64,000 nt of DNA from assembly GCA_030613245.1 (NCBI GenBank), contig JAUWMI010000011.1, positions 29,590-93,589 on the forward strand. Reading direction: 5' to 3'. A program made the translations under genes and the position numbers. Positions 34,224 through 41,854 of this stretch are shown piece after piece; position 1 is the stretch's first letter, and each line of letters starts with the position of its first letter. The stretch comes from Candidatus Sumerlaeota bacterium (GTDB taxonomy: Bacteria > Sumerlaeota > Sumerlaeia > MWCT01 > JAUWMI01). The notes under the pieces are model-generated. The model did no database searches and had not been told where the DNA came from. It saw only the letters and a list, made by a program, of their open reading frames with translations.

Positions 34224-34604
34224 TATGTGTCCTCCTTACGAAATTTTCGTTCTATCGCAACAACGAGAAGATCGTAGGGGCAGGTTTGAAACCTGCCCCT
34301 ACAATTAAGGATGCATAAACCGATACATCACTTTCGATAATCGTAATGATTGCGTGAACATTGAACACAATCAGCATTGCCAGATGCACCATTACAGTGT
34401 TGCACGTACATTCCGCAAGAAAATTCGTTAGTACTTGGACGCACCCACCATGCTAAAGATATGCCCAAAACACTTACATCTGGCATACGAATAGATGATT
34501 CTGCTCGCCTGCTCGAAGCACAACACAATTTCAAAAGTTCCAATCGCGCCGCACAGAACCAGACGTAAATCGCCCTCCTGTTTCCCATATTGAACCTGTT
34601 GCAT
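34224..34604. other. Intergenic gap with one strong palindrome
   Basis: About 380 bp between two minus-strand genes. Apart from the 29-nt palindrome listed separately and the promoter expected for the phosphoesterase gene, I see no supported feature. A minus-strand frame at 34328-34678 with several Cys overlaps the next gene's end and has no start support. Confidence 0.4.
34274..34302. repeat. 29-nt perfect palindrome (GTAGGGGC type)
   Basis: 14-bp arms beginning GTAGGGGCAGGTTT pair exactly around a single central base. Similar GTAGGGGC-type palindromes occur at 45848, 50981 and 51068, so this belongs to a dispersed REP-like family. Confidence 0.85.
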
Positions 34605-36620
34605 CTACGGTTGGACTGGGAATTGCCTGATTTTCTTCTTTGTACGGATTGCAGCAATTCCTTCCTGTGCTGTCGCATTGTTCGGGTTCTGCCTCAATAC
34701 TTCCTGATATAGCATCTCTGCTCGTTCAAGGTTGCCTAGCTGTTGGTAGAGTCGCGCGAGCCCCAGCATCATCGCCAGGTTCTGCGGCTCTTCTGCTAGA
34801 ATGGCCCCGTAACACGCAGCCAAATATTGGGCTGCTGACTGGTATTCCGGGTCAATAGCAAGCGCCTCACGGCAATATTGAGCTGCCAGACGATACTGTC
34901 CCAGCAGGAAATAGTTTGTGCCAAGATACCGGTAGGCATAGGGACGCTCCGGCCACAAGGTCACTGCCTTTTCATATGCTCTGATTGACTCATCATACTT
35001 GCGTTTCATGAGCAAGTAGTAGCCGTACTCGTAGTAGTTGTTCCACAGGACGCGGTTTGTCCGAGAGAGTTGATAGGAAAAAGTCTCGGCCTTGATCGGT
35101 CTGGTATTAGGGATGAGAATAATGAAGCTCAGGCTCAAAAGCACGGAATAAGCCAGCAGACATCCAGAGCCGATGTTCGCCAATTGATTGTGCCTTTTTT
35201 GTCTCTGAAAGAAATAAATGACCAGGAATACTGCCGCTGCAAAAACAATGCCAATAAGCACGCGACTGAGAATCGCAACGCCTCCGAAGTTGCCGATCAT
35301 TGCGCCAAAGCTACGCAATGGATCTATAGCCAATCCTGCCAGAGAGCGCCAGAATTCACCTGTCCACGGCACAAAATGATCCAATGTCAGCACACCAGCA
35401 CGTTCAGCAATTACTAACAGCCAGTTCCACCCGGCAAGAACCACGCACAATATCGGCACCAGCGGGCCTCGCCTTCTGTCCACCACAAAGGCAATCGCGG
35501 GAACAAAAATAAACGCATAATCAGCAAAACGCCGGTTGCTAAACGATCCCCCTGCCCACCAGACCTCATTCGCGCTGTTCAGGTACATCTGAATCACCAG
35601 CGCAAGACTAAGCGCCACCCCAACCGGCTTCTCCCTCTTGTAAACAAAATACAGTCCAGGCAAGACTAGCAGCAGGATTGGTGACCATGCCAACAGTCCG
35701 TGATATTGCGAAAAGAGCATGGCCCACACCCGGGGCCTGAACCAGTGCATTTCCTCCATCTTGGGAAACGCAATTGGACTCCCATAGACGGTAAGCCAGA
35801 AGAGCATCTGGGGCAGAAAACCGACTACCAGTCCCAGACTCAGCAGCATGATCCCTTTGATGTAGTGCTTCAGCGCCGCGCTGTTGCTCAGGAGCTCACG
35901 GCGCAGCACCATCACATATTCGACTACAATGACTACAAGAAAACAGACGTTCTGAGGCCGCACCATCGTCATCAAACCCGCTACCAGACCGAGGGTGCCC
36001 CACTGCCGAAGTGTTCGCGTGCGATACGTGCTGACCCAGAGATAAAGAAAAAGCGAAATGGCGAAAAACGAGACCACATGTGACATAAAGTCGTAATAGT
36101 AAAGGTAGAATCCCAGCGGCGAGCCAAACACCATTAGTCCTACTGCGAATAATGCAGCACGATCTGAGACGTACCTGCGTGCAAATCGGAAACTCAGCAC
36201 AAGGCCGCACAATCCATAAATCACAATGCCCAGCGACACCACCAGCTGGTAAACCGTGCTATAACCATTCGGGAGCATTCCGGGCAGGTGAAGGGCTAAC
36301 GCAATAAGATGCGCGAGTATAAAGAAAGGCAACCAGAGCAGCCCCGCACCAATCGGCCAATCATTCGAAAGGCGTTGATGCCCTGTGAGGTAAAACATAT
36401 TGGGTTGAAATTCGAAGTGCAGATACTCATTTTGAAAATCCAGATCGTGATCAATTAGAATTGAACGCGGCACACTATAGTATGCGGCAGAATCGGGCGA
36501 ACTCAGGTAGATGTTGAGCAGCAAAACCACAGAAAGCGCAAAGCCAGTGGCAAGCAGAAGAACCGGAACCAGGCTTTGCCGCGCCTCACCCTGTGTCACG
36601 GTCTGTTCGTATTCTCCCAT
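34605..36620 (-). CDS. Polytopic membrane protein (GT-C-like) with C-terminal TPR domain
   Basis: A 671-residue protein. Residues ~20-500 contain about twelve membrane helices, with a first periplasmic loop SVPRSILIDHDLDFQNEYL followed by LSNDWPIGAGLLWLPFF, a layout like GT39/GT-C family proteins. Residues ~530-660 are TPRs: RKYDESIRAYEKAVTLWPER, LGQYRLAAQYCREALAIDPE, GNLERAEMLYQEVLRQNPNN. Such membrane GT plus TPR fusions occur in glycan or lipid-linked sugar processing; substrate unknown. Related in its N-terminal design to the protein at 4149-5654, which lacks the TPRs. Minus strand, followed by the phosphoesterase gene. Confidence 0.75.
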   Translation of the reverse strand: MGEYEQTVTQGEARQSLVPVLLLATGFALSVVLLLNIYLSSPDSAAYYSVPRSILIDHDLDFQNEYLHFEFQPNMFYLTGHQRLSNDWPIGAGLLWLPFFILAHLIALALHLPGMLPNGYSTVYQLVVSLGIVIYGLCGLVLSFRFARRYVSDRAALFAVGLMVFGSPLGFYLYYYDFMSHVVSFFAISLFLYLWVSTYRTRTLRQWGTLGLVAGLMTMVRPQNVCFLVVIVVEYVMVLRRELLSNSAALKHYIKGIMLLSLGLVVGFLPQMLFWLTVYGSPIAFPKMEEMHWFRPRVWAMLFSQYHGLLAWSPILLLVLPGLYFVYKREKPVGVALSLALVIQMYLNSANEVWWAGGSFSNRRFADYAFIFVPAIAFVVDRRRGPLVPILCVVLAGWNWLLVIAERAGVLTLDHFVPWTGEFWRSLAGLAIDPLRSFGAMIGNFGGVAILSRVLIGIVFAAAVFLVIYFFQRQKRHNQLANIGSGCLLAYSVLLSLSFIILIPNTRPIKAETFSYQLSRTNRVLWNNYYEYGYYLLMKRKYDESIRAYEKAVTLWPERPYAYRYLGTNYFLLGQYRLAAQYCREALAIDPEYQSAAQYLAACYGAILAEEPQNLAMMLGLARLYQQLGNLERAEMLYQEVLRQNPNNATAQEGIAAIRTKKKIRQFPVQP

Positions 36621-36924
36621 GAGTTTGCATCAAAAACTGAGAATGGTCTCATCTTCGTTGAACAATTTCCACTAGCTTATCCCGGAAACGTGCATTCAGA
36701 ATAATCCCGATTAACCGCATGCATCATGGCGTCTCCCAAAGAAATGTCAAATGATTAACTGGTCGCTTGACGCAAATAATTCAGGCGCAGCAATTCAACA
36801 CAATTAACAGGTGCAGAAGGCCCTTAATGGAACCAGGAAGGCATATCCGGGTACTGGATTTTAAGGCAGGAAATGGTCGCACTTAAAACGCTTTGCGAAC
36901 CCATAAAATGGGAATATCAAATTC
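36621..36924. other. Intergenic gap before the cassette region
   Basis: About 300 bp. No credible gene or RNA seen. It separates the GT/TPR gene from the first attC-like site. Confidence 0.4.
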
Positions 36925-37006
36925 GGTTAACGTTCCCAGCATAAAAGAAGCCCGCCGAAAGCGGATTTAGGCGGAGCGTAGCGAAGCCTTCTATCCGCTG
37001 TTAGAC
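36925..37006 (-). repeat. attC-like integron recombination site 1
   Basis: Read on the minus strand: R'' box GTCTAAC (matches RYYYAAC) at 37006-37000, then CAGC, a long imperfect stem with AGAAG/CTTCT and CCGCC/GGCGG, then GCTG, GGAAC and an R' box GTTAACC (one mismatch to GTTRRRY) at 36931-36925. The 82-bp length and stem order are typical for attC. The stop codon of the trypsin-like gene lies inside it, as usual for cassettes. It shares AACAGCGGATA and GGAACGTTA with site 2. Confidence 0.68.
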
Positions 37007-37818
37007 GATGCGGCTGGGCTGTCAACTTTCCCCTCGACCTGCGGAATAAGCTTTTTTAATTGCGAGTCAAAGGCATCGGACTCCAGAGTTTCATTTATAT
37101 ACCGACACCCAATGACGCTTGCCAAACCAGAATTCTCCTCGAATACGACTCGGGGTCTACCGGTGTGAGCACTGATAGCCACGTCTTCCATGGGTAAATA
37201 ACCGGCAATCATGCCGATAAGTTTCGCCGGTGATATTCGTCCCAATGTCCTTGTTTTCCAATCTATAATCGAGGGTTTTAAGAAAACTGGTCCTCCACTG
37301 TTTCCTAAAGATACACTGGCATCCGCCAGATACGTTTCATCTGGCTTTACCAAAGCTATAATGCCAGTTCTTACAAGTGGACGAATCTTGTCTTCTTGTC
37401 GATAACCAAGGGGGAAGCCCAAATAAAGTATTTCTTCTCCTTCTTCAATATCTTGCGCTGATTCAAAGAGATCTCGCCCAATTCGCAATGGTTCCTCATT
37501 TTTGGGGTCATATGCGAACAGAGATATTGCTACGTCAATTTCTTCAGATGGATGGAATACCCAGTTTATGGCTTGTTGAACCAACTCTTCATGTGACCTT
37601 CGTACGATTTCCCCTTTCTTTGTATTGTAAGCAAAGAATAAGTCTTGTCTCCTATTACCTTGGCGATCCACTATTACATGACGGCAAGTAGTGAGAACAT
37701 TAGCTGACTTGTATTCAATTAAGAATCCTGTCCCAATGGGGCGAAATTCATTGTCTTTTTTCTGCTCGATAAGTATCAGCGTTTTCTTCCAATCTTGTGG
37801 GAGTGGTGATCCCGACAT
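36991..37818 (-). CDS. Trypsin-like serine protease on an attC-flanked cassette
   Basis: A 275-residue protein with a single chymotrypsin-fold peptidase domain. Catalytic triad candidates: TTCRHVIVD (His), EEIDVAISLFA (Asp) and SLGNSGGPVF (Ser). No signal peptide or PDZ domain, so it is probably cytosolic and not a DegP-type enzyme. The start at 37818 is only 32 bp inside the R' core of site 2, and the stop TAG is inside site 1: this is the compact geometry of integron gene cassettes. The role is unknown; cytosolic trypsin-like proteases are parts of some defence or signalling systems, which is only a suggestion here. Confidence 0.85.
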   Translation of the reverse strand: MSGSPLPQDWKKTLILIEQKKDNEFRPIGTGFLIEYKSANVLTTCRHVIVDRQGNRRQDLFFAYNTKKGEIVRRSHEELVQQAINWVFHPSEEIDVAISLFAYDPKNEEPLRIGRDLFESAQDIEEGEEILYLGFPLGYRQEDKIRPLVRTGIIALVKPDETYLADASVSLGNSGGPVFLKPSIIDWKTRTLGRISPAKLIGMIAGYLPMEDVAISAHTGRPRVVFEENSGLASVIGCRYINETLESDAFDSQLKKLIPQVEGKVDSPAASSNSG

Positions 37819-37849
37819 TTTTCCATACCTCTTTTAATCCAGCCGTTTC

Positions 37850-37937
37850 GTCTAACGTTCCGAGCGTATCTGAAGTCCTGCGAAGCAGGATTTGGGCGAA
37901 GGTGCGTAGCACCGTAGCCTTTTATCCGCTGTTATAT
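37850..37937 (-). repeat. attC-like integron recombination site 2
   Basis: Minus-strand reading: ATATAAC (R''-like, one mismatch) at 37937-37931, AGCGGATAAAAGG, two inner hairpins (GGTGC/GCACC and CCTGC/GCAGG), CGCT, CGGAAC and R' GTTAGAC (perfect GTTRRRY) at 37856-37850. AGCG pairs with CGCT as CAGC pairs with GCTG in site 1, an apparent compensated change. Length 88 bp. The downstream HhH gene's stop codon overlaps it. Confidence 0.68.
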
Positions 37938-38836
37938 GACGTATGACGTAGGCTACCCAATACATTTTTTACCTCACGCAAATATTCTTCTTTCTCTTTA
38001 ATGTGGCGCTCAACGATTTCAGCTACTTGAGCAAAATCGTAATCAGTTAAAGCTTTTTTGAATGTTTCAAACTCACCAGCTATTTGACTTCCTAATACCC
38101 ATGCACCTTGATTGAAGGAGATAGATGAAACCTCTGATTCTTTGCATAAATCCGCGATTAATTTTTGCTTTTCTTGTAATTTCTTTGGAATATCGGAATT
38201 AAATAGTATTTTAAGAGTTTGTTCTAGCCATGTGTCTATTGGCTGAAGCAAGTGTAAATCTGAAATATCTTTTTCATCTAAATTGGTCAAATAAACAATA
38301 TCCCGCAAATAAAACGGAGAAATTTTTTCTCCAATACCACGGATTGATTTCATAAATTCATACGCTTGATTAGTATTACCATTACTAACAAGGTCTCTTA
38401 TGTAAATAGCTATATTTGAGATCTTGTTCGAAGCCAGTTTATCAATGACTCCTTTATCTTTGTTCATAGGATTTCTTAATTCATTGACTTTTATTTTTTC
38501 ATTTCCTGTTTTTTTGTCTTTCCCTATCAAATTAAATTCTTTCTTCGCTATGTCTTTGTAGTTTTTCCATAAATTTTTTGCATCGTCTTTTGAGGGGGCA
38601 CTCCAATTATTTCCGTTTTGATATCTAATAGAAACACATTTGAAAGCAATTTTTGAATAAGCTGCAGCGGATCCCTGGCGTTCGTAAGCATAATTTTTCA
38701 AAAAACAAACCAATGCTTTGTAACCGTCCTCAAATTGTTCTCTTAATATGTCATTGCGAAGATAATAATTCTGATAAATGGGGGACACCTTCTCTAAAAG
38801 TTTTGCGATGTTTATTTGTGATTCATTAAAGTGCAT
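37922..38836 (-). CDS. HhH-GPD-like (DNA glycosylase-fold) protein on an attC-flanked cassette
   Basis: A 304-residue, Lys/Asn-rich protein clearly more AT-rich than its neighbours, consistent with recent transfer. Residues ~165-220 contain SIRGIGEKISPFYLRDIVYL followed ~25 residues later by LLQPIDTWLEQTLKI. This resembles the helix-hairpin-helix GxGxK motif and the catalytic-Asp motif (VPVDTHV) of base-excision glycosylases of the Nth/Ogg superfamily. The N-terminal half is helical and unmatched. No Fe-S cysteines. I cannot assign a family name. It starts 46 bp inside a possible cassette boundary (GTTATCT at 38882-38876) and ends in attC-like site 2. A DNA-repair or modified-base-recognition function is inferred. 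Confidence 0.7.
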   Translation of the reverse strand: MHFNESQINIAKLLEKVSPIYQNYYLRNDILREQFEDGYKALVCFLKNYAYERQGSAAAYSKIAFKCVSIRYQNGNNWSAPSKDDAKNLWKNYKDIAKKEFNLIGKDKKTGNEKIKVNELRNPMNKDKGVIDKLASNKISNIAIYIRDLVSNGNTNQAYEFMKSIRGIGEKISPFYLRDIVYLTNLDEKDISDLHLLQPIDTWLEQTLKILFNSDIPKKLQEKQKLIADLCKESEVSSISFNQGAWVLGSQIAGEFETFKKALTDYDFAQVAEIVERHIKEKEEYLREVKNVLGSLRHTSYNSG

Positions 38837-38879
38837 ACTCTCAATCTCCTAAATTATATAGCCGAGTAATATGTCAGAT

Positions 38880-38904
38880 AACTCGTTCACATGCGAACCG
38901 AGTT
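38880..38904. repeat. 25-nt inverted repeat upstream of the HhH gene
   Basis: Minus-strand AACTC, an unpaired G, GTTC, 6-nt loop, GAAC, GAGTT: a stem with one extrahelical base, at the expected 5' end of the cassette. It may be a truncated attC-like site or an operator (GAAC/GTTC half-sites recall LexA boxes, with atypical spacing). Confidence 0.5.
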
Positions 38905-39163
38905 CGGATATATGTCCCTCTGGCTGAACCAGAGCTCCACTTCGCATTGACAAATTTTGTCACTTATCACGCCGCTTGATTATATTCAGACTATCCAATG
39001 GACTTTTGATTCTTCCAATATCTTTAGTGCTCACATGCGTATAGATTTCGGTAGTCTTACTGCACGCCGGAGGGCATGGACTGTCACTGTTTTTTGTATT
39101 GTTGCTTTCTCACAAGCATTTATACTTCTGCCATATTACCCCATAAATTCGCAAAGTTGCATG
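38905..39163. other. Noncoding stretch between cassette region and tRNA-Pro
   Basis: About 260 bp; I see no credible gene. The GC level rises toward the tRNA. Confidence 0.35.
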
Positions 39164-39240
39164 TGGTCGGGGCGGGGGTACTTGAACCCCCGCCCTCAGC
39201 GTCCCGAACGCTGCGCGCTAGACAACTGCGCTACGCCCCG
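39164..39240 (-). tRNA. tRNA-Pro (anticodon CGG), CCA encoded
   Basis: Minus strand. Acceptor stem CGGGGCG pairs perfectly with CGCCCCG; D arm GCGC...GCGC; anticodon arm CAGCG-TTCGGGA-CGCTG, anticodon CGG, reading CCG proline codons; T loop TTCAAGT. Discriminator A and CCA follow (39167-39164). The T stem has an apparent G53-A61 mismatch under the standard numbering. The adjacent cassette region makes this tRNA worth checking as an insertion site. Confidence 0.95.
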
Positions 39241-39498
39241 ACAGCTAGTCAGCTCATGGAAAGAACGAAAAAGGCTGAGACGAATCAGGCCCTTCCGCAA
39301 TAGCATTACGTTATAATTTTATGTCATTGTGCATCCACAAAATCAATCCTTTTTTTTACCAACAGACCTTCCACTCACCCGCGCTATCCTGTGGGTCTGC
39401 AACTTTTCCCTTGCGTTGGGCCTTTGTCCTGCTAGCATTCCAGCCAGTAGTAAACGTACACTTCCAGACCAGCGGGCAGTACGGGAGAAATACCGCAA

Positions 39499-40554
39499 AT
39501 GTCAGAAAACATTCCAGCAAAAGCCGAGACTCCTGAAATCACCAGGACACTCAAATGCACAAGCTGCGGCGCACCCATCAAGTACGTGGAGGGAGAGAAT
39601 CTCATTTCTTGCTTCTACTGTGGAACCACCAATATGCTGGCTGGCTTTGACCGAATCGTAAAGGTCGAAAACCACAGAATAATTCCGAATGAATATACAA
39701 AATCGCAAATCGAGCAAATCTGCCGGGATTGGATGACCAAAGGATTTTTCAAGGCTGCAGACCTTGATGAGCAAGCCGTCTTCGATACCACCGAAGGTTT
39801 CTTCCTCCCCTTCTGGGTAACTACCATTGAGGCCCGCACCTTTTGGGCCGGCTTAAACAAGCGAGAACGCTGGGTCGGTTCTGCCCGGTCGCGCCGAGTG
39901 GATAGATACTATGTACCTGTGAATGGAGAATTCACCCAAACGCTCAACTGGGCCATCTACGCGCGCCAGGATACGGAACGCTACTTTGGCCTGGAGGCAT
40001 TAAACCCAGGCAGCCACTCCGTTGAAGCCGACTGGGGCGGATTTGTCCTGAATTTCGGCCTAGGCGAGCAAACCAGCACCCAGACCGACTTCCGTAAAGG
40101 CAGCCAGCCCTTCACCCTTGAGCTAGCTAAATCGCTTCCAATCCTTAACGGCCAGGTCATACGCGAAAACGCAGAAACGCACAGCCGCAACCGCGTCATC
40201 GAATACCATCGTAGCCTGGCCCAGCGAAAATGCGCGAGAGTTACCGACGTTGATACTACAACCTACGTTAAAGAGACCCAGCTCATCTACGTCCCACTCT
40301 GGTTTATCACCTACCGCTATAAAGATAAGCGTTACCAGATGTTAGTGAACGGCTGTTCTGGCGAAGTGGAAAAGGGTCAGGCGCCGGTCGGCAAGTACGA
40401 TAAGGCCGTTGTGGTGTCAGTGGTAACGGCGATCCTGGCAGTGCTGTTCACTGTTCTCGCCACCAAACTCGACCCTCAGTTCTTCTATGGAACAGGCGCA
40501 AGTGTTGCTATTGCCGCACTCTACTGGATTTATAGCGCAGCGAAAAGAGATTAG
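39499..40554 (+). CDS. Zinc-ribbon membrane protein, function unknown
   Basis: A 351-residue protein. Residues ~19-46 form a zinc ribbon (CTSCGAPIKY ... CFYCGTTN). The central ~230 residues are mixed, with FFLPFWVTTIEARTFW and LIYVPLWFITYRYKDKRY, the latter like the strands of SPFH-linked or YgiM-type membrane-associated families; no firm family. Two membrane helices lie near the C-terminus (VVVSVVTAILAVLFTVLAT; ASVAIAALYWIYSAA). It is followed 95 bp downstream by another zinc-ribbon gene. Role unknown. Confidence 0.7.
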   Translation: MSENIPAKAETPEITRTLKCTSCGAPIKYVEGENLISCFYCGTTNMLAGFDRIVKVENHRIIPNEYTKSQIEQICRDWMTKGFFKAADLDEQAVFDTTEGFFLPFWVTTIEARTFWAGLNKRERWVGSARSRRVDRYYVPVNGEFTQTLNWAIYARQDTERYFGLEALNPGSHSVEADWGGFVLNFGLGEQTSTQTDFRKGSQPFTLELAKSLPILNGQVIRENAETHSRNRVIEYHRSLAQRKCARVTDVDTTTYVKETQLIYVPLWFITYRYKDKRYQMLVNGCSGEVEKGQAPVGKYDKAVVVSVVTAILAVLFTVLATKLDPQFFYGTGASVAIAALYWIYSAAKRD

Positions 40555-40649
40555 GCTTCCCTCCCCCATTCTTGCACAAAAATACTTGCAAATGATGCCA
40601 ACTCAGAATATAGTCTAATACTGTTTTTGATTTGGCAAGGAGAAGGACA

Positions 40650-40889
40650 ATGGGTTTTGAAGAACGGATTCTCGAGACATTTCAATGCCAGAAATGCCGG
40701 GGCAAGGCTGGCGTTATCCAGAAAGTCGCGCTCCCTACCCCTAGCTTCCCAAAACTCTTTTCAAATACCGGCAAGTACTTTCTTGTCACCTGTACCCTCT
40801 GCGGATATACTGAACTCTATGATATGGCAATTTACGTAAAAGGCGAAGAGAAGGTCAAAAAGAGTTCATCGCTCACCCAGGAGGCATGA
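40650..40889 (+). CDS. DUF2082-type zinc-ribbon nucleic-acid-binding-like protein
   Basis: A 79-residue protein. ATG 40650 follows AAGGAGAAGG; the frame is open from 40632, but the site decides this start. Two CxxC pairs: FQCQKCRG at ~11-16 and VTCTLCGYTEL at ~50-57, fitting the DUF2082 zinc-ribbon family (annotated elsewhere as nucleic-acid-binding zinc ribbons). The tail is Lys/Ser-rich. Not obviously linked in function to the preceding membrane protein. Confidence 0.82.
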   Translation: MGFEERILETFQCQKCRGKAGVIQKVALPTPSFPKLFSNTGKYFLVTCTLCGYTELYDMAIYVKGEEKVKKSSSLTQEA

Positions 40890-41198
40890 TCACTTCCCTG
40901 CCTGTCCCGTTAGGACAGATTTCACCCCTTCAATTGCCATTACACCCACAAGCGGCTTATATCTTCCTGCCTCACAATCTTTGGCAATAAAATTCCACGC
41001 CAAATTTCGCACAAACAGGAAACCGGTGTAAAGCCACGGTGTTGCGCAGAATGTTTCACATCGTGGACATTAGGAGACAGAAAAAAACCCTCGCAATTTT
41101 TTTTCATTGATAAGCGCCCGCACTCTGGTATATAGGATTTGCTTCGTTTGCATCGTCGGGTGAGCATTCCAGTGACATGGCATTGAAAGGCGGACGCA
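40890..41198. other. ATP synthase operon leader region
   Basis: About 310 bp upstream of the atp operon. It contains the promoter candidate listed below and A/T-rich runs (GAAAAAAACCC; ATTTTTTTTCATTG). No gene recognised. Confidence 0.45.
41107..41134 (+). promoter_or_regulatory. Candidate atp operon promoter
   Basis: TTGATA (41107-41112), 16-bp spacer, TATATA (41129-41134), about 65 bp before the first atp ORF. It is close to a sigma-70 consensus. Confidence 0.6.
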
Positions 41199-41435
41199 AT
41201 GACGCGGGAAGACGATCGGCGGGAGCGCTATCGTCAGATTCGTCAGATCGGCACGCTGGCAATGATTCCCATGATTATGCTGGCGTCCCCGCTAATTGGA
41301 TACGTGCTTGGCCGCCTGATTGATGATCTCCTGCACACCAGCCCCTGGTTTCAGTTTATCGGGCTCTTTTTGGGCTTGTTTGCCGGCGTGCATCAAACGT
41401 ATACATTAATCAAAAAATCCTCCGCGGACAAATAG
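41199..41435 (+). CDS. AtpZ/AtpI-family ATP synthase accessory membrane protein
   Basis: A 78-residue protein with two membrane helices (TLAMIPMIMLASPLIGYVLG and a helix from PWFQFIGLFLGLFAG). The GYVLGRLIDD and FLGLFAG features are typical of AtpZ/AtpI proteins, small factors encoded at the head of F-type ATP synthase operons that aid c-ring assembly or Mg transport. It precedes the subunit I-like gene by 12 bp. The position makes the assignment secure despite its size. Confidence 0.85.
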   Translation: MTREDDRRERYRQIRQIGTLAMIPMIMLASPLIGYVLGRLIDDLLHTSPWFQFIGLFLGLFAGVHQTYTLIKKSSADK

Positions 41436-41447
41436 GCGATTCTCGGT

Positions 41448-41852
41448 ATGGAACGCGACTTTCTCAAACGAACGCGCACAATGGCCGTAGGGTTAACCGC
41501 CCTCGTTGCATTATACGGCGCAGTTTACGTCAGCCTGCTATGGGCAGTGCAGTATGCTGTGACCTCGTGTTTTAGCATTGTGAATTTCTGGCTCATCGAG
41601 AAATTAGTGGTTGCAATGTTTGCAGAGAGAAATAGGATAAAGAGCCTGATTTGGGCGGTGGTGAAGTTCCCGCTGCTCTATTTTATTGCATTTCTCTTCT
41701 TCCGCAACGGCGGATTTTCTACAACCGGCTTCCTGTTCGGTTTCAATACGATATTTATCGTTCTTATATTGAAAGCCGCCGGGAAAATGTATATTGAGGC
41801 CAGTCAGGCACAACAAAATCAGAGCACCAGAACGAGTCCTGATTCTAAGTAA
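41448..41852 (+). CDS. atpI: ATP synthase subunit I-like membrane protein
   Basis: A 134-residue protein with four predicted membrane helices (VGLTALVALYGAVYVSLLW; FSIVNFWLIEKLVVAMF; LIWAVVKFPLLYFIAFLFF; GFLFGFNTIFIVLILKAAG). This is the layout of ATP synthase I (AtpI). It lies between the AtpZ-like gene (12 bp) and atpB (2 bp), and probably assists assembly of the c-ring. The C-terminal 20 residues are polar and Gln-rich. Confidence 0.82.
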   Translation: MERDFLKRTRTMAVGLTALVALYGAVYVSLLWAVQYAVTSCFSIVNFWLIEKLVVAMFAERNRIKSLIWAVVKFPLLYFIAFLFFRNGGFSTTGFLFGFNTIFIVLILKAAGKMYIEASQAQQNQSTRTSPDSK

Positions 41853-41854
41853 TC

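Noticed and set aside
34328..34678. Cys-rich minus-strand ORF of 116 codons
   Set aside because: Overlaps the end of the GT/TPR gene, no supported start, no recognised motif. A shorter real peptide cannot be fully excluded.
38880..38904. Canonical LexA box
   Set aside because: GAAC/GTTC half-site spacing does not match a standard SOS box; kept only as a possibility.
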